Shown here: positions 18,250 to 27,678 of the stretch, one piece after another
How the letters are laid out: every line of letters starts with the position of its first letter
Numbering within the stretch: position 1 is the stretch's first letter
Assembly (NCBI RefSeq): GCF_024105635.1
Contig: NZ_WYDQ01000001.1
Span: 558,001-622,000 of the forward strand
DNA from: Oceanicola sp. 502str15
GTDB lineage: Bacteria > Pseudomonadota > Alphaproteobacteria > Rhodobacterales > Rhodobacteraceae
Reading direction: 5' to 3'
DNA length: 64,000 nucleotides
The notes under the pieces: model-generated
Databases searched by the model: none
Seen by the model: only the letters and a program-made list of their open reading frames with translations
Told to the model about the DNA's origin: nothing
Made by a program: the position numbers and the translations under genes

Positions 18250-19662
18250 TCAAGTCGCCGCGTCTTGCAGCCGTGCCAAAGTTTCAGCCCGGCCGATCAC
18301 CAGCATCATATCGAACACGCTCGGCGTTGCCGCCCGGCCCGAAAGTGCTGCGCGAAGGGGGGCTGCAAGCTGTCCGAACTTGCTGTTCCTGCTCTCCGCG
18401 AACTCTCCGAGCGCAGCCTCCAGCGCCTCGCGGTTCCAGCTAGCATTTTGCAGGTGCGGCGTCAATTCCGACAGTATACCACGGGATACCGGGTCCAACG
18501 CCTTGGCGGCTTTTTCGTCGGGAACAAAGGGCCGCGTGCCGACCACGAAGGCGGCCTTTTCGAGCAGTTGGGGCAGGGTGCGAGCGGAGGGTTTGAGGCA
18601 ATACATCGCCCGCAGCAACCCGTCCTTCTGAGATTCGGTCAGCTCCACTGCCTCGATGGCGGTGAGATAGGCCTCGATCTCGCCCATCAGGTCCATGTCG
18701 TCCATGGCGGCGATGTGCTGGCCGGAGAGATTGTCGAGCTTCTTGAAGTCGAAGCGGGCGGCGGCCTTGTTGATGCCGTCGAGGGAGAACCATTCGCGGG
18801 CCTGCTCGTCGGTGAAGAACTCGTCGTCGCCGTGGCTCCAGCCGAGGCGGGCGAGGTAGTTGCGTATGGCGGGGGCGGGGTAGCCCATCTTCTGGTACTC
18901 CTCCACGCCGGTCGCGCCGTGGCGCTTGGAGAGCTTCTTGCCGTCGGGCCCGAGGATCAGGGGCAGGTGGGCGTAGACCGGGAGCGGCCAGCCCATGGCG
19001 GTATAGATGTGGCACTGGCGGGCGGCGTTGTTGAGGTGGTCGTCGCCGCGGATCACGTGGGTCACGCCCATGTCGTGGTCATCGACCACCACGGCGAGCA
19101 TGTAGGTGGGCGTGCCGTCGGAACGCAGCAGGATCATGTCGTCCAGCGTGGAGTTCTTGAAGGTCACGTCGCCCTGCACCGCATCGTTGATGACGGTCTC
19201 GCCCTCGCGCGGGGCCTTGAGGCGGATCACGTGGGGCGCATCGGGGTGGCTGGCCGGGTCGGCATCGCGCCAGGGCGACAGGTAGAGCGTGGAGCGGCCC
19301 TCGGCCTTGGCCTGCTCGCGGAAGGCGGCAATTTCGTCCTGCGTGGCGAAGCATTTGTAAGCGGTGCCATTGGCCAGCATCTCGCGGGCGACCTCGGCGT
19401 GGCGCGGCACCCGCTCGAACTGGCTGACCGCATCGCCGTCCCAGTCGAGCCCGAGCCAGCGCATGCCGCGATAGATTGCGTCGGTGGCTTCGGGGGTAGA
19501 GCGGGCCCGGTCGGTATCTTCGATGCGCAGGAGGAACTTGCCGCCCATCTTGCGGGCGAAGATCCAGTTGAACAGGCCGGTCCGCGCGGTGCCGATGTGC
19601 ATGTACCCGGTGGGCGAGGGAGCGATGCGAGTGACGACTTGAGCGGGCGCGTCCGAGGGCAT
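18250..19662 (-). CDS. gltX: glutamyl-tRNA synthetase
   Basis: A 470-residue class Ic aminoacyl-tRNA synthetase. The HIGH-type motif is in [20 protein letters not shown] and the KMSKS-type motif in [12 protein letters not shown]. It charges tRNA-Glu in the cytoplasm. In organisms without glutaminyl-tRNA synthetase it is non-discriminating and also charges tRNA-Gln; this cannot be decided here. The gene diverges from comEC and is followed by gltA on the same strand. Confidence 0.96.
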   Translation of the reverse strand: MPSDAPAQVVTRIAPSPTGYMHIGTARTGLFNWIFARKMGGKFLLRIEDTDRARSTPEATDAIYRGMRWLGLDWDGDAVSQFERVPRHAEVAREMLANGTAYKCFATQDEIAAFREQAKAEGRSTLYLSPWRDADPASHPDAPHVIRLKAPREGETVINDAVQGDVTFKNSTLDDMILLRSDGTPTYMLAVVVDDHDMGVTHVIRGDDHLNNAARQCHIYTAMGWPLPVYAHLPLILGPDGKKLSKRHGATGVEEYQKMGYPAPAIRNYLARLGWSHGDDEFFTDEQAREWFSLDGINKAAARFDFKKLDNLSGQHIAAMDDMDLMGEIEAYLTAIEAVELTESQKDGLLRAMYCLKPSARTLPQLLEKAAFVVGTRPFVPDEKAAKALDPVSRGILSELTPHLQNASWNREALEAALGEFAESRNSKFGQLAAPLRAALSGRAATPSVFDMMLVIGRAETLARLQDAAT

Positions 19663-19749
19663 GGGCGGCGTTAACCTTTTATAAAGGAAGATTTGTCTCT
19701 GCTGGGAGACGTGTATGCAATCGGCTCAGGCAGGGCAAGGCCACCACTT

Positions 19750-21777
19750 ATGGGGAGGCTGGCGCTGCCGCTCCTTGCCCAACGGGGGCACCTGCTGCTT
19801 TGGTCTCCGGTCTGCCTCGGGCTGGGAATCGGCGGATATTTCTCGCTTTTACAGGAGCCTGCGGGCGCACAGGTGGGTCTGGCGGGGGCTGCCGCGCTGG
19901 CCGGGCTGCTGCTCGCACGGCTGGCGGGCGAAGGGCTGGCCCCGGTGTTCGCGGCGCTGGCGCTGGTGCTTTTCGGCGGGGTGCTGGCCTGGGCGCGCAC
20001 GGCGGATGTGGCGGCGCCGGTGCTGGGCTATCGCTACTACGGGCCGGTAGAAGGGCGGATCGTGGACATCGACCGCTCGGCCTCCGACGCGGTGCGGCTG
20101 ACGCTGGACCGGGTGCGGCTGGGCGACATGGCGCCCGCGCGGGTGCCCGAACGGGTGCGGGTATCGCTCCATGGCGACCAACGGTGGCTGGTGGCGGAGC
20201 CGGGCCTGCAGGTGATGCTGACCGCCAACCTGTCGCCGCCACCGGGGCCGGTGGAGCCGGGGGGCTACGACTTTCGCCGGCAGGCGTGGTTCGACCGGAT
20301 CGGCGCGGTCGGCTACACGCGCACGCCGGTCTTTGCGATGGCCCCGGCAGAGAACAGCCGCGCCGGCCTCGTGATGTTCCGGGCGCGGGTGGCGCTGTCT
20401 GCGGCGATCCGGGAGCGGCTTGGCGGCCAGCCCGGGGCCTTTGCCGCCGCGCTGCTGACCGGCGACCGCTCGGCGGTGTCGGAGCGCACGTTGGAAGACC
20501 TTCGCGCTTCGAACCTTGCGCATTTGCTGGCCATCTCGGGGCTGCACATGGGGCTGCTGACGGGCACGATCTTTGCCGCGATCCGCGCCTTGCTGGCGCT
20601 GATCCCGTGGCTGGCGCTGCGGCTCGACACGCGCAGGCTGGCGGCGGTGGTGGCGCTGGTTGCGGGGGCGGGCTACCTAGGGCTTTCGGGCGGCAACATC
20701 GCCACGGAACGGGCCTTCATCATGGTGGCGGTGATGCTGGGCGCGGTGTTGATCGGGCGGCGGGCGATCTCGCTCAGGGCGGTGGCGCTGGCGGCGGTGA
20801 TCGTGCTGGTGCGCAGGCCGGAGGCGCTGCTGTCGCCCGGGTTCCAGATGAGCTTTTCGGCCACCACGGCGCTGGTCGCGGTGTTCGGGGCGATCCGCGA
20901 TGGCGGCGGGTTTGGCGCGCGCTGGCCGGCGCCGCTGAAGGGGGTGGCGGCGCTGGTGATATCCTCGGCGGTGGCGGGCGCGGCGACGGCGCCCTTTGCG
21001 GCGGCGCATTTCAACCGGATCGCGGATTACGGGCTGATCGCCAACCTCGCTTCGGTGCCGGTGATGGGGCTCTGGGTGATGCCCTGGGCGCTGGTGGCGG
21101 GGGTGCTGGCGCCGCTGGGGTTGAGCTGGCTGCCGTTGCAGATCATGGGCTGGGGCTGCGCCTGGATCCTCGGCGTGGCGGCCTGGGTGGCAGGGCTTTC
21201 GGGCGCGGTGACCCATGTGGTGAGCCCGGGGCCGTGGGTGCTGCCGGTGCTGGCGTTCGGCGGGCTGTGGCTGGTGCTCTGGCGCGGCGGCGGGCGCTGG
21301 CTAGGGCTGGGCGGCCTGGTGCTGGCGCTGTGGCTCTGGAGTGGGGCCGAACGGCCTGTGTTGCTGGTGTCCGACCGGGGCGGGCTCGTGGGGCTGCTGG
21401 GGCCGGAGGGGCGGGCGCTTTCGAAGGCGAAGGGCGAGAGTTTTACGGCCGAGGTCTGGCTGGAAAATGATGGTGACGGCGCGCGGCAGGAGGTGGCGGC
21501 GGCGCGGATGGCGGCGGCAGAGGGCGGTGTGCTGCGGTTCGAGGCGGCAGGGCACGCGGTGGTGCATGTGTCGGGGCGGGGGGCTGCGGCGAGGGCCGGC
21601 GGGCTTTGCGGCGAGGGGCTGCTGATCGTGAGCGTAGAGCCGAAACCGCCGGTTGAAGGCGATTGCGACCTATGGAGCCCCTCCCGGATGCGCGACACCG
21701 GCGCCTTGGCGGTGATGCAGGATGGAAAGCTGGTGACCGCCGCCGATCGTGCGGGGCGGCGGCCCTGGGCGCCCTAG
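19750..21777 (+). CDS. comEC: ComEC/Rec2 family competence/DNA uptake membrane protein
   Basis: About 675 residues from ATG 19750. The competence core is present: EARSNLAHLLAISGLHMGL-type motif (NLAHLLAISGLHMGLLTG), many transmembrane helices and a C-terminal extracytoplasmic region. ComEC forms the inner-membrane channel for single-stranded DNA during transformation. The C-terminal part is shorter than in full metallo-beta-lactamase forms, as is common in Rhodobacteraceae. The start is uncertain: TTG 19693 (AAGGAAG nearby) and GTG 19711 are in frame. ATG 19750 was preferred because it leaves room for a promoter against divergent gltX and because homology begins near AQRGH. Confidence 0.88.
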   Translation: MGRLALPLLAQRGHLLLWSPVCLGLGIGGYFSLLQEPAGAQVGLAGAAALAGLLLARLAGEGLAPVFAALALVLFGGVLAWARTADVAAPVLGYRYYGPVEGRIVDIDRSASDAVRLTLDRVRLGDMAPARVPERVRVSLHGDQRWLVAEPGLQVMLTANLSPPPGPVEPGGYDFRRQAWFDRIGAVGYTRTPVFAMAPAENSRAGLVMFRARVALSAAIRERLGGQPGAFAAALLTGDRSAVSERTLEDLRASNLAHLLAISGLHMGLLTGTIFAAIRALLALIPWLALRLDTRRLAAVVALVAGAGYLGLSGGNIATERAFIMVAVMLGAVLIGRRAISLRAVALAAVIVLVRRPEALLSPGFQMSFSATTALVAVFGAIRDGGGFGARWPAPLKGVAALVISSAVAGAATAPFAAAHFNRIADYGLIANLASVPVMGLWVMPWALVAGVLAPLGLSWLPLQIMGWGCAWILGVAAWVAGLSGAVTHVVSPGPWVLPVLAFGGLWLVLWRGGGRWLGLGGLVLALWLWSGAERPVLLVSDRGGLVGLLGPEGRALSKAKGESFTAEVWLENDGDGARQEVAAARMAAAEGGVLRFEAAGHAVVHVSGRGAAARAGGLCGEGLLIVSVEPKPPVEGDCDLWSPSRMRDTGALAVMQDGKLVTAADRAGRRPWAP

Positions 21778-21796
21778 GGCGGGATCTCTCCCGCCC
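21777..21796. terminator. hairpin between convergent comEC and lexA
   Basis: Perfect 8-bp stem GGGCGGGA / TCCCGCCC with loop TCTC, starting at the last base of the comEC stop and lying 9 bases past the lexA stop. No T-tract is present. Confidence 0.65.
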
Positions 21797-21804
21797 GGAC
21801 GCGT

Positions 21805-22500
21805 TCAATAGGTGCGGATCAACCCGACGAGGCGACCCTGAACCTTGATCTGATCGTCGCGGAACACGCGGGTTTCATAGGCCGGGTTGGCGGCCTCCAG
21901 CGCGATGGAGTTGCCGTTGCGGCGGAACTTCTTGAGCGTGGCTTCCTGATCTTCGACCAGCGCCACGACGATATCGCCGTTGTCGGCGGTGGTGCCTTCG
22001 CGGATCACCACCACATCGCCGTCGTTGATGCCGGCGTCGATCATCGAATCGCCTTTGACTTCAAGCGCATAGTGCTTGCCGCGCCCCACCATGGAGCCGG
22101 GCACCGCAACGTGGTGGCTGACCTGGCTGATCGCCTCGATCGGTACACCGGCGGCGATGCGGCCCATGACGGGCAGCTCCATGGCCGCGGCTTCCACCGC
22201 CATGGCGCCGGGGGGCGGGGCGGCATCGGGGCGGTCGCCGTTGATGACGGTGGGCTGGAAACCGGCGTTGCGCTTGCTTTCGAGCGCCTCGGGCAGCTTG
22301 ACGATCTCGATAGCGCGGGCCTTGTGAGCCAGCCGCCGGATGAAGCCGCGCTCCTCGAGGGCCGTGATGAGGCGGTGAATGCCGGACTTGGAGCGCAGAT
22401 CGAGCGCGTCCTTCATCTCGTCAAAGGAGGGGGGAACACCGTCGCGGCGCATCCGCCCGTCGATGAACTTCAACAAATCCAACTGCTTCTTGGTCAGCAT
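21805..22500 (-). CDS. lexA: LexA repressor
   Basis: A 231-residue protein: N-terminal winged helix-turn-helix ([34 protein letters not shown]) and a C-terminal S24 peptidase-like domain with cleavage site Ala-Gly in [11 protein letters not shown], catalytic Ser in GDSMIDAGI and catalytic Lys in the [14 protein letters not shown] segment. LexA represses SOS genes until RecA-stimulated self-cleavage. ATG 22500 has GGAGAG just upstream; an in-frame ATG 42 bases further upstream lacks conservation. A LexA operator lies 33 bases upstream, so autoregulation is likely. Confidence 0.96.
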   Translation of the reverse strand: MLTKKQLDLLKFIDGRMRRDGVPPSFDEMKDALDLRSKSGIHRLITALEERGFIRRLAHKARAIEIVKLPEALESKRNAGFQPTVINGDRPDAAPPPGAMAVEAAAMELPVMGRIAAGVPIEAISQVSHHVAVPGSMVGRGKHYALEVKGDSMIDAGINDGDVVVIREGTTADNGDIVVALVEDQEATLKKFRRNGNSIALEAANPAYETRVFRDDQIKVQGRLVGLIRTY

Positions 22501-22532
22501 CGGGCTCTCCATGCTCGGCCTCGGTTGCAGAT

Positions 22533-22547
22533 GTTCTGGCAAAGTTC
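22533..22547. promoter_or_regulatory. LexA operator (alphaproteobacterial direct-repeat SOS box)
   Basis: GTTC TGGCAAA GTTC, an exact GTTC-N7-GTTC as used by alphaproteobacterial LexA, between moeA and the lexA start codon. It is the expected autoregulatory site. Confidence 0.88.
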
Positions 22548-22580
22548 ACGTTTTGTGTCAAGCGTTCTGATCGTGGGGGA

Positions 22581-23750
22581 TCAGAGGTCGATGACCTCAA
22601 CACTCTCTCCGGCGGCGCGGGCGGGGTCGTTGACCGGGCGGACGATGAGGGCGTTGGCGGCGTCGAGCACGGTGAGCAGGCTGGAGTCCTGACGCTCGAG
22701 CGCGGCCACCTCGCCGGATGTGATCACGGCGCGCATGTAGTGGGCCCTGGGGCCGTTGGGCGGCAGGGGCGCGGAGAGCGGCAGGGGCCGCCGGGGCGCC
22801 GGGGCCTCGCCGAGGCCGAGCATCTTGCGCAGGAGCGGGCGGATGAAGACATGTCCGCAAACGATTGAAGACACGGGGTTTCCGGGCAGGCCGACCATGG
22901 CCATGCCATTCAGCGTTCCGGCCATCAGCGGTTTGCCGGGGCGCATGGCGACCTTGTAGAAGGCGCGGTCCATCCCGAGATCGGCGGCGACCTCGCACAC
23001 GAGGTCATGATCGCCCACCGAGGCCCCGCCGGTTGTGATCACAAGTTCCGAGCCGGCGGCAAGCGCGAAGGCGGCGCGCAGGCTCTCGCGGGTGTCGCGG
23101 GCGATGGGGAGCAGGCGGCATTCGGCGCCCTCGGCCTCGAACATGGCGGCCAGGGCAAAGGAATTGGAGGCGATGATCTGGTCGGGGCCGGGGGTGTCGC
23201 CGGGCATCACAAGCTCGTCGCCGGTGGCCATGAGCGACACCACGGGCTTGCGGGTGCATGTGACGCTGGAGGCCCCCATGGCGGCGGCGAGGGCGAGGGC
23301 GTTGGGGGTGAGGATGCGGCCCGGCTCAAGCCTGTCGCCGGCCTTGAAGTCGCCTCCGGCGGGGCGGATGTGGGTGGCGTCATCGAGCTTGTCGCGCAGC
23401 GTGATTTCACTTTCGCTTCGCTCGACATCCTCTTGAATTACCACGCGATCTGCGCCGTCTGGCAAGGGCGCGCCGGTAAAGATGCGGACCGCCTGTCCCG
23501 CCCCGACCGCAAGGCCCGAGGCGCGTCCGGCGGCGCTTTCACCGATCACGGTGAAGCGCTGCCCGGGGCTGACGGGGCCGGCCACGGCATACCCGTCCAT
23601 GGCGGAGGCGGAAAACGGGGGCTGGTCGCGCGGCGCGATGACCGGGGCCGCGAGCACCCGGCCTGCGGCGGCGCGCAGGGGGACGGGCTCGGCGGGCAGA
23701 GGGGTGGCGAGGGCAAAGACCCTGGCCAGCGCGTCTTCGACCGAGATCAA
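22581..23750 (-). CDS. moeA: molybdopterin molybdotransferase MoeA
   Basis: A 389-residue protein with the MoeA order of domains: N-terminal region with [17 protein letters not shown], central MPT-binding fold with [13 protein letters not shown] and GLPGNPVSS, and a C-terminal beta domain. It inserts molybdate into adenylylated molybdopterin to make Mo cofactor. The TTG start overlaps the moaC stop (TTGA), so the two are translationally coupled. moaC precedes and lexA follows on the same strand. Confidence 0.95.
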   Translation of the reverse strand: MISVEDALARVFALATPLPAEPVPLRAAAGRVLAAPVIAPRDQPPFSASAMDGYAVAGPVSPGQRFTVIGESAAGRASGLAVGAGQAVRIFTGAPLPDGADRVVIQEDVERSESEITLRDKLDDATHIRPAGGDFKAGDRLEPGRILTPNALALAAAMGASSVTCTRKPVVSLMATGDELVMPGDTPGPDQIIASNSFALAAMFEAEGAECRLLPIARDTRESLRAAFALAAGSELVITTGGASVGDHDLVCEVAADLGMDRAFYKVAMRPGKPLMAGTLNGMAMVGLPGNPVSSIVCGHVFIRPLLRKMLGLGEAPAPRRPLPLSAPLPPNGPRAHYMRAVITSGEVAALERQDSSLLTVLDAANALIVRPVNDPARAAGESVEVIDL

Positions 23751-24232
23751 GAGGCCTGATAGCGGCCCGACTTGCCGCCATCCTTCAGCAGAACCCGGAT
23801 GCCGCCGATTTCCATCGCCTTATCAACGGCTTTGAGCATGTCGTAGACCGTCAGCCCGGCCACGGAGGCGGCGGTGAGCGCCTCCATCTCCACCCCGGTC
23901 TGGCCGGTGGTCTTGACCGTAGCGGCGATGCGGATGCCGGGCAGGTCGGGGTCGGCCTCGAGCTCGACGGCGACCTTGGTGATCGGCAGCGGGTGGCAGA
24001 GCGGGATGAGATCGGGGGTGCGCTTGGCGGCCATGATGCCTGCAAGCCGGGCAACGCCCAGAACATCGCCCTTCTTGGCGCTGCCTTGCTGAACGATTTC
24101 AAGGGTTTCCGGTGTCATCTTCACCCAGCCCTCGGCAACGGCGACACGGTCGGTGACCGCCTTTGCGGAGACATCGACCATATGGGCGCTGCCCTCGGCG
24201 TCGAAGTGGGTGAGGGCCTTGTCCTGCGACAT
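23747..24232 (-). CDS. moaC: cyclic pyranopterin monophosphate synthase MoaC
   Basis: A 161-residue protein of normal MoaC length. Signatures are [16 protein letters not shown], the active-site segment [13 protein letters not shown] and [20 protein letters not shown]. It converts the MoaA product into cyclic pyranopterin monophosphate, the first stage of molybdenum cofactor synthesis. ATG 24232 was chosen since it follows the trpC stop by one base (TGACATG); the longer frame is not conserved. Its stop overlaps the moeA TTG. Confidence 0.96.
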   Translation of the reverse strand: MSQDKALTHFDAEGSAHMVDVSAKAVTDRVAVAEGWVKMTPETLEIVQQGSAKKGDVLGVARLAGIMAAKRTPDLIPLCHPLPITKVAVELEADPDLPGIRIAATVKTTGQTGVEMEALTAASVAGLTVYDMLKAVDKAMEIGGIRVLLKDGGKSGRYQAS

Positions 24233-24233
24233 G

Positions 24234-25043
24234 TCAGGGGCCGGCCGAGAACGGATCGGCCAGCAGGTTGCGGGTGGCCGCGGCGACATCATCGGCCCGC
24301 ATCAGGCTTTCGCCGATGAGGAAGCAGCGGGCGCCGTATTGGGCCAGCTCGGCGAGGTCGGCGGGGGTGGCGAGGCCGCTTTCGGAGATCAGCAGCCGAT
24401 TGGCCTCAGCCAGCCGGGCGAGGCGCTTGGTGGTGTCGAGCGTGGTTTCGAAGCTGTGCAGGTCGCGGTTGTTGATGCCCAGAAGGCGGGAGTCGAGGCG
24501 CATGGCGCGCTCCAGCTCTTCCTCGTTGTGGACCTCGACGAGCACGTCCATGCCCTGCTCGACGGCGGCGGCCTCCAGCTCATGGGCGAGCGTGTCGTCG
24601 ACGGCGGCCATGATGATGAGGATGCAGTCGGCGCCCCAGGCGCGGGCCTCGAGCACCTGGTAGGTGTCGAACATGAAATCCTTGCGCAGCGCGGGCAGGG
24701 AAGTGGCCTCGCGGGCGGCGGTGAGAAACTCGGGCGCGCCCTGAAAGCTGGGGCCGTCGGTGAGCACCGAGAGGCAGGCTGCGCCGCCTTCTTCATAGGC
24801 CCTTGCGAGCGCGGCGGGGTCAAAGTCTTCGCGGATCAAACCCTTGGAGGGGCTTGCCTTTTTTACCTCGGCGATGAGCGCGTAGCCGTGGCGGCTGTGT
24901 TCGATCAGGGCGTCGCGGAAGCCGCGCACGGCGGGGGCGCCGGCGGCTTCGGTGAGCATGGTCTCGGTGGAGCGCTCGGCCTTGGCGGCGGCGATCTCTT
25001 CGAGTTTGTAGTCGCGGATGCGGTCAAGAATGGTCTGGCTCAT
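24234..25043 (-). CDS. trpC: indole-3-glycerol-phosphate synthase
   Basis: A 269-residue TIM-barrel enzyme. Conserved segments include the catalytic Lys in [35 protein letters not shown] and [11 protein letters not shown]. It makes indole-3-glycerol phosphate from CdRP in tryptophan synthesis. It is monofunctional (no trpF fusion). The gene is followed one base later by moaC, so the trp and molybdopterin genes share a transcript. Start ATG 25043 (MSQTILDRI). Confidence 0.96.
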   Translation of the reverse strand: MSQTILDRIRDYKLEEIAAAKAERSTETMLTEAAGAPAVRGFRDALIEHSRHGYALIAEVKKASPSKGLIREDFDPAALARAYEEGGAACLSVLTDGPSFQGAPEFLTAAREATSLPALRKDFMFDTYQVLEARAWGADCILIIMAAVDDTLAHELEAAAVEQGMDVLVEVHNEEELERAMRLDSRLLGINNRDLHSFETTLDTTKRLARLAEANRLLISESGLATPADLAELAQYGARCFLIGESLMRADDVAAATRNLLADPFSAGP

Positions 25044-25085
25044 GGCGAACACTTATTGCGCAGGCAGGGGCAGGGCAATGGCGAT

Positions 25086-25784
25086 TTAGTCGAGGGTGGC
25101 GGTGAGCAAGGCATGGCCGGGGCGGTCGGGGGCGTAGGTGATGGCGATCGGGTCGCCCGGCCTCGCGCCCATCACGAGCCTGGTGGGAGAGGGGGGCACC
25201 TCGGCCTGCTGCGGCTGGCCGGTGCTGGTGGTGTAGCGCACGGTGAGGGCGGTGCGGTTGCCGACGGCGCGCAGCTCGACGATCTCGGCCTGCGTGCGAT
25301 TGCCGTGGCGGCGCAGGCTGCGGGCCGCGGCGCCGATGCGGTGGAAGAGAAGGGCGGCGAGCAGCCCGATTGCCACGAACACGGTGCCGACGATGCCGGC
25401 CCAGAAGGCATTGTCGGAGACGCCGCCGGGCTCGATCTCGACCTCGTCGGGGCGGCCGGGCAGGGTCTTGACGGTGATCCTGTCGCCCTCGCGGACGGAG
25501 GCGTGAAAGTTGGAGGAGACGGTTTCGGTGGCGCGGTGGAAGGTGAGATCGGGGGCGGTGCCGGTGGTGTAGGTGACGGTGACGAGATAGTCGGTGGTCG
25601 GGGTCTTGGAACCGCCGATGCGCACGCGCCGGTCGCGTTCGACGACGCGGGCGGTGGTTTCGATGCCGGAGCGGGCGAACTCGCGGCCCCTTGCGCCCTC
25701 GGAGATCCAGACCCAGAGGCCGATGGCCCCGATTGCGAGGCAGAGCAGCACCAGCCAGCCGCCGCCTTTGAACCATCTGAACAT
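25086..25784 (-). CDS. DUF3592-type membrane protein within the trp cluster
   Basis: A 232-residue protein with an N-terminal transmembrane segment (GWLVLLCLAIGAIGLWVWI) and a second one near the middle (AFWAGIVGTVFVAIGLLAALLF). Two DUF3592-like beta modules surround it (TTARVVERDRR ... TYTTGTAPDL; then a second TALTVRYTTSTG). The pattern RRV, TVTYT, GD.ITV is typical of DUF3592. Function is unknown. It sits between trpD and trpC on the same strand, 110 and 42 bases away respectively. ATG 25784 is preceded by GGGAG. It has no expected role in tryptophan synthesis. Confidence 0.75.
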   Translation of the reverse strand: MFRWFKGGGWLVLLCLAIGAIGLWVWISEGARGREFARSGIETTARVVERDRRVRIGGSKTPTTDYLVTVTYTTGTAPDLTFHRATETVSSNFHASVREGDRITVKTLPGRPDEVEIEPGGVSDNAFWAGIVGTVFVAIGLLAALLFHRIGAAARSLRRHGNRTQAEIVELRAVGNRTALTVRYTTSTGQPQQAEVPPSPTRLVMGARPGDPIAITYAPDRPGHALLTATLD

Positions 25785-25894
25785 CTGCCGTCTCCCGCAT
25801 TCCCCTTGGGCAAGGAAAGCGGGTGAGGGGGGAGCGGTCAACCCGGGCGTGGCCAATGGAAGGCCGCGGCGGGCGGGCGAAGGGCCCGGAGGCG

Positions 25895-26914
25895 TCAGAT
25901 CTTGGGTGCGGTGATGCGGGCCAGTTTCTGCACCTTTTCCAGGGCTTTGCCGCTGTCGATGCTTTCGGCGGCCATCGCCACGCCCTCGGACTTGGTGGAC
26001 GCCTTCCCGGCGATCAGCAGGGCGGCGGCCGCGTTGAGCAGCACGGCGTCGCGGTAGGCGCTCTTTTCGCCGGCCAGAAGGCCGCGGAAGGCGGTGGCGT
26101 TCTCGGCCGGGCTTCCGCCGAGGATCGCCTCGAAGGGGTGGACGGGCAGGCCGAACTCCTCGGGGTGGGCCTCGAACTCGCGGATCGCGCCATCCTCGAG
26201 CGCGGCCACCTTGGAGGCTTCGGCGATGGACAGCTCGTCGGTGCCGTCGCCGCCGTGGACGATCCATGCGGCTTGCGACCCCAGATCGCGCAGCACCTCG
26301 GCCATGGGGCGCAGCCAGTCGGGCGAGAAGGCCCCGGAGAGCTGAAAGCGCACCCCGGCGGGGTTGGTCAGCGGGCCGAGGATGTTGAACAGGGTGCGGG
26401 TGCCGAGCTCGGCGCGGGTCGGGCCGACGTGGGCGGTGGCGGGGTGGTGCATGGGCGCCATCATGAAGCCGATGCCGACCTCCGCGATGGCGAGGTTCAC
26501 CACCTCGGGGCCGACCATGACCTCGACTCCCATCTGCCCCAGCGCATCGGCGGCGCCGGACTTGGACGAGAGGTTGCGGTTGCCGTGCTTGGCCACCACC
26601 ACGCCCGCCCCGGCGACCACGAAGGCGGTGGCGGTGGAGATGTTGAGCGTGCCCTTGCCGTCGCCGCCGGTGCCGACGATGTCCATTGCCCCGGCGGGGG
26701 CCATGACCGGCTTGCAGCGGGCGCGCATGGCGGAGGCGGCGGCGGCGATTTCGTCGACGGTTTCGCCGCGCACCCGGAGCGCCATGAGGAAGCCGCCGAT
26801 CTGGCTGGGCGTGGCCTCGCCCTCGAAGAGCGCGGCAAAGGCGGCTTCGGCCTCGGCGCGGGTCAGCGGGCGTTCGGCGGCGGTGCCGATCAGGGGGCGG
26901 ATGGTATCGCTCAT
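25895..26914 (-). CDS. trpD: anthranilate phosphoribosyltransferase
   Basis: A 339-residue enzyme with the PRPP-binding glycine-rich [17 protein letters not shown], the [15 protein letters not shown] loop and the [13 protein letters not shown] segment. It transfers phosphoribose from PRPP to anthranilate. ATG 26914 overlaps the trpG stop (ATGA), so trpG and trpD are coupled. It is monofunctional. Confidence 0.96.
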   Translation of the reverse strand: MSDTIRPLIGTAAERPLTRAEAEAAFAALFEGEATPSQIGGFLMALRVRGETVDEIAAAASAMRARCKPVMAPAGAMDIVGTGGDGKGTLNISTATAFVVAGAGVVVAKHGNRNLSSKSGAADALGQMGVEVMVGPEVVNLAIAEVGIGFMMAPMHHPATAHVGPTRAELGTRTLFNILGPLTNPAGVRFQLSGAFSPDWLRPMAEVLRDLGSQAAWIVHGGDGTDELSIAEASKVAALEDGAIREFEAHPEEFGLPVHPFEAILGGSPAENATAFRGLLAGEKSAYRDAVLLNAAAALLIAGKASTKSEGVAMAAESIDSGKALEKVQKLARITAPKI

Positions 26915-27495
26915 GCGGGAAGGGCGCTCATGTTGAGGAAGTTTTGCAGCATGGCGTGGCCGTGCTCGGAGCGGATGCTCTCGGGGTGAAACTGGACGCC
27001 TTCGATGGGCAGCTCGCGGTGGCGCAGGCCCATGATGGTGCCGTCTTCCAGCTCTGCGGTGACTTCGAGGCAGTCGGGCAGGCTCTCGCGCTCGACGATC
27101 AGCGAGTGGTAGCGGGTGGCCTTCAGCTCGCCGTCGGGCAGCCCGGCGAAGACGCCCTTGCCGGTGTGGCGGATCGCGCCGAGCTTGCCGTGCACGATCT
27201 CGCCGGCACGCACCACCTTGCCGCCAAAGGCCTGCCCGATGGACTGGTGCCCGAGGCAGACGCCCATCAGCGGGATGCGGGCCTCGGCGGCTGCGTGGAC
27301 CAGATCGAGGCAGATGCCCGCCTCGTTGGGGGTGCAGGGGCCGGGGGAGAGCAGGATGGCGGCGGGGTTCAGCGCCATTGCCGACTGGGTGTCGAGCGCA
27401 TCGTTCCGGTGCACCTGCACATCGGCGCCAAGCTCGCCCAGATAGTGGACGAGGTTGTAGGTAAAGCTGTCGTAGTTGTCGATCAGGAGCAGCAT
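26911..27495 (-). CDS. trpG: anthranilate synthase glutamine amidotransferase component
   Basis: A 194-residue class I glutamine amidotransferase: [15 protein letters not shown], oxyanion [10 protein letters not shown], nucleophile Cys in [11 protein letters not shown], and His-Glu in GVQFHPESI. It supplies ammonia to TrpE. It is the first gene of the minus-strand trp block here; no Trp-rich leader peptide is seen upstream (27496-27678). The partner trpE lies 2.6 kb away, beyond a divergent gene. PabA function as well is possible. Confidence 0.95.
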   Translation of the reverse strand: MLLLIDNYDSFTYNLVHYLGELGADVQVHRNDALDTQSAMALNPAAILLSPGPCTPNEAGICLDLVHAAAEARIPLMGVCLGHQSIGQAFGGKVVRAGEIVHGKLGAIRHTGKGVFAGLPDGELKATRYHSLIVERESLPDCLEVTAELEDGTIMGLRHRELPIEGVQFHPESIRSEHGHAMLQNFLNMSALPA

Positions 27496-27678
27496 TTGGC
27501 CCTCGGGTCATGGAAGGTGCGCAAGGGGGGTGATCCGCCGCACGGTTGGCGCTATACTTGCCCGCAGCCCGCCGCCGGGGTCAAGCCCATCCCTGGCCCA
27601 TCACGCGGTGGGGCGTAACATGCGGGGCGCGTTTGGAAATCGGGCGCGTGCGGCGATAAAAGGCGAAAGGTCGGGCAT

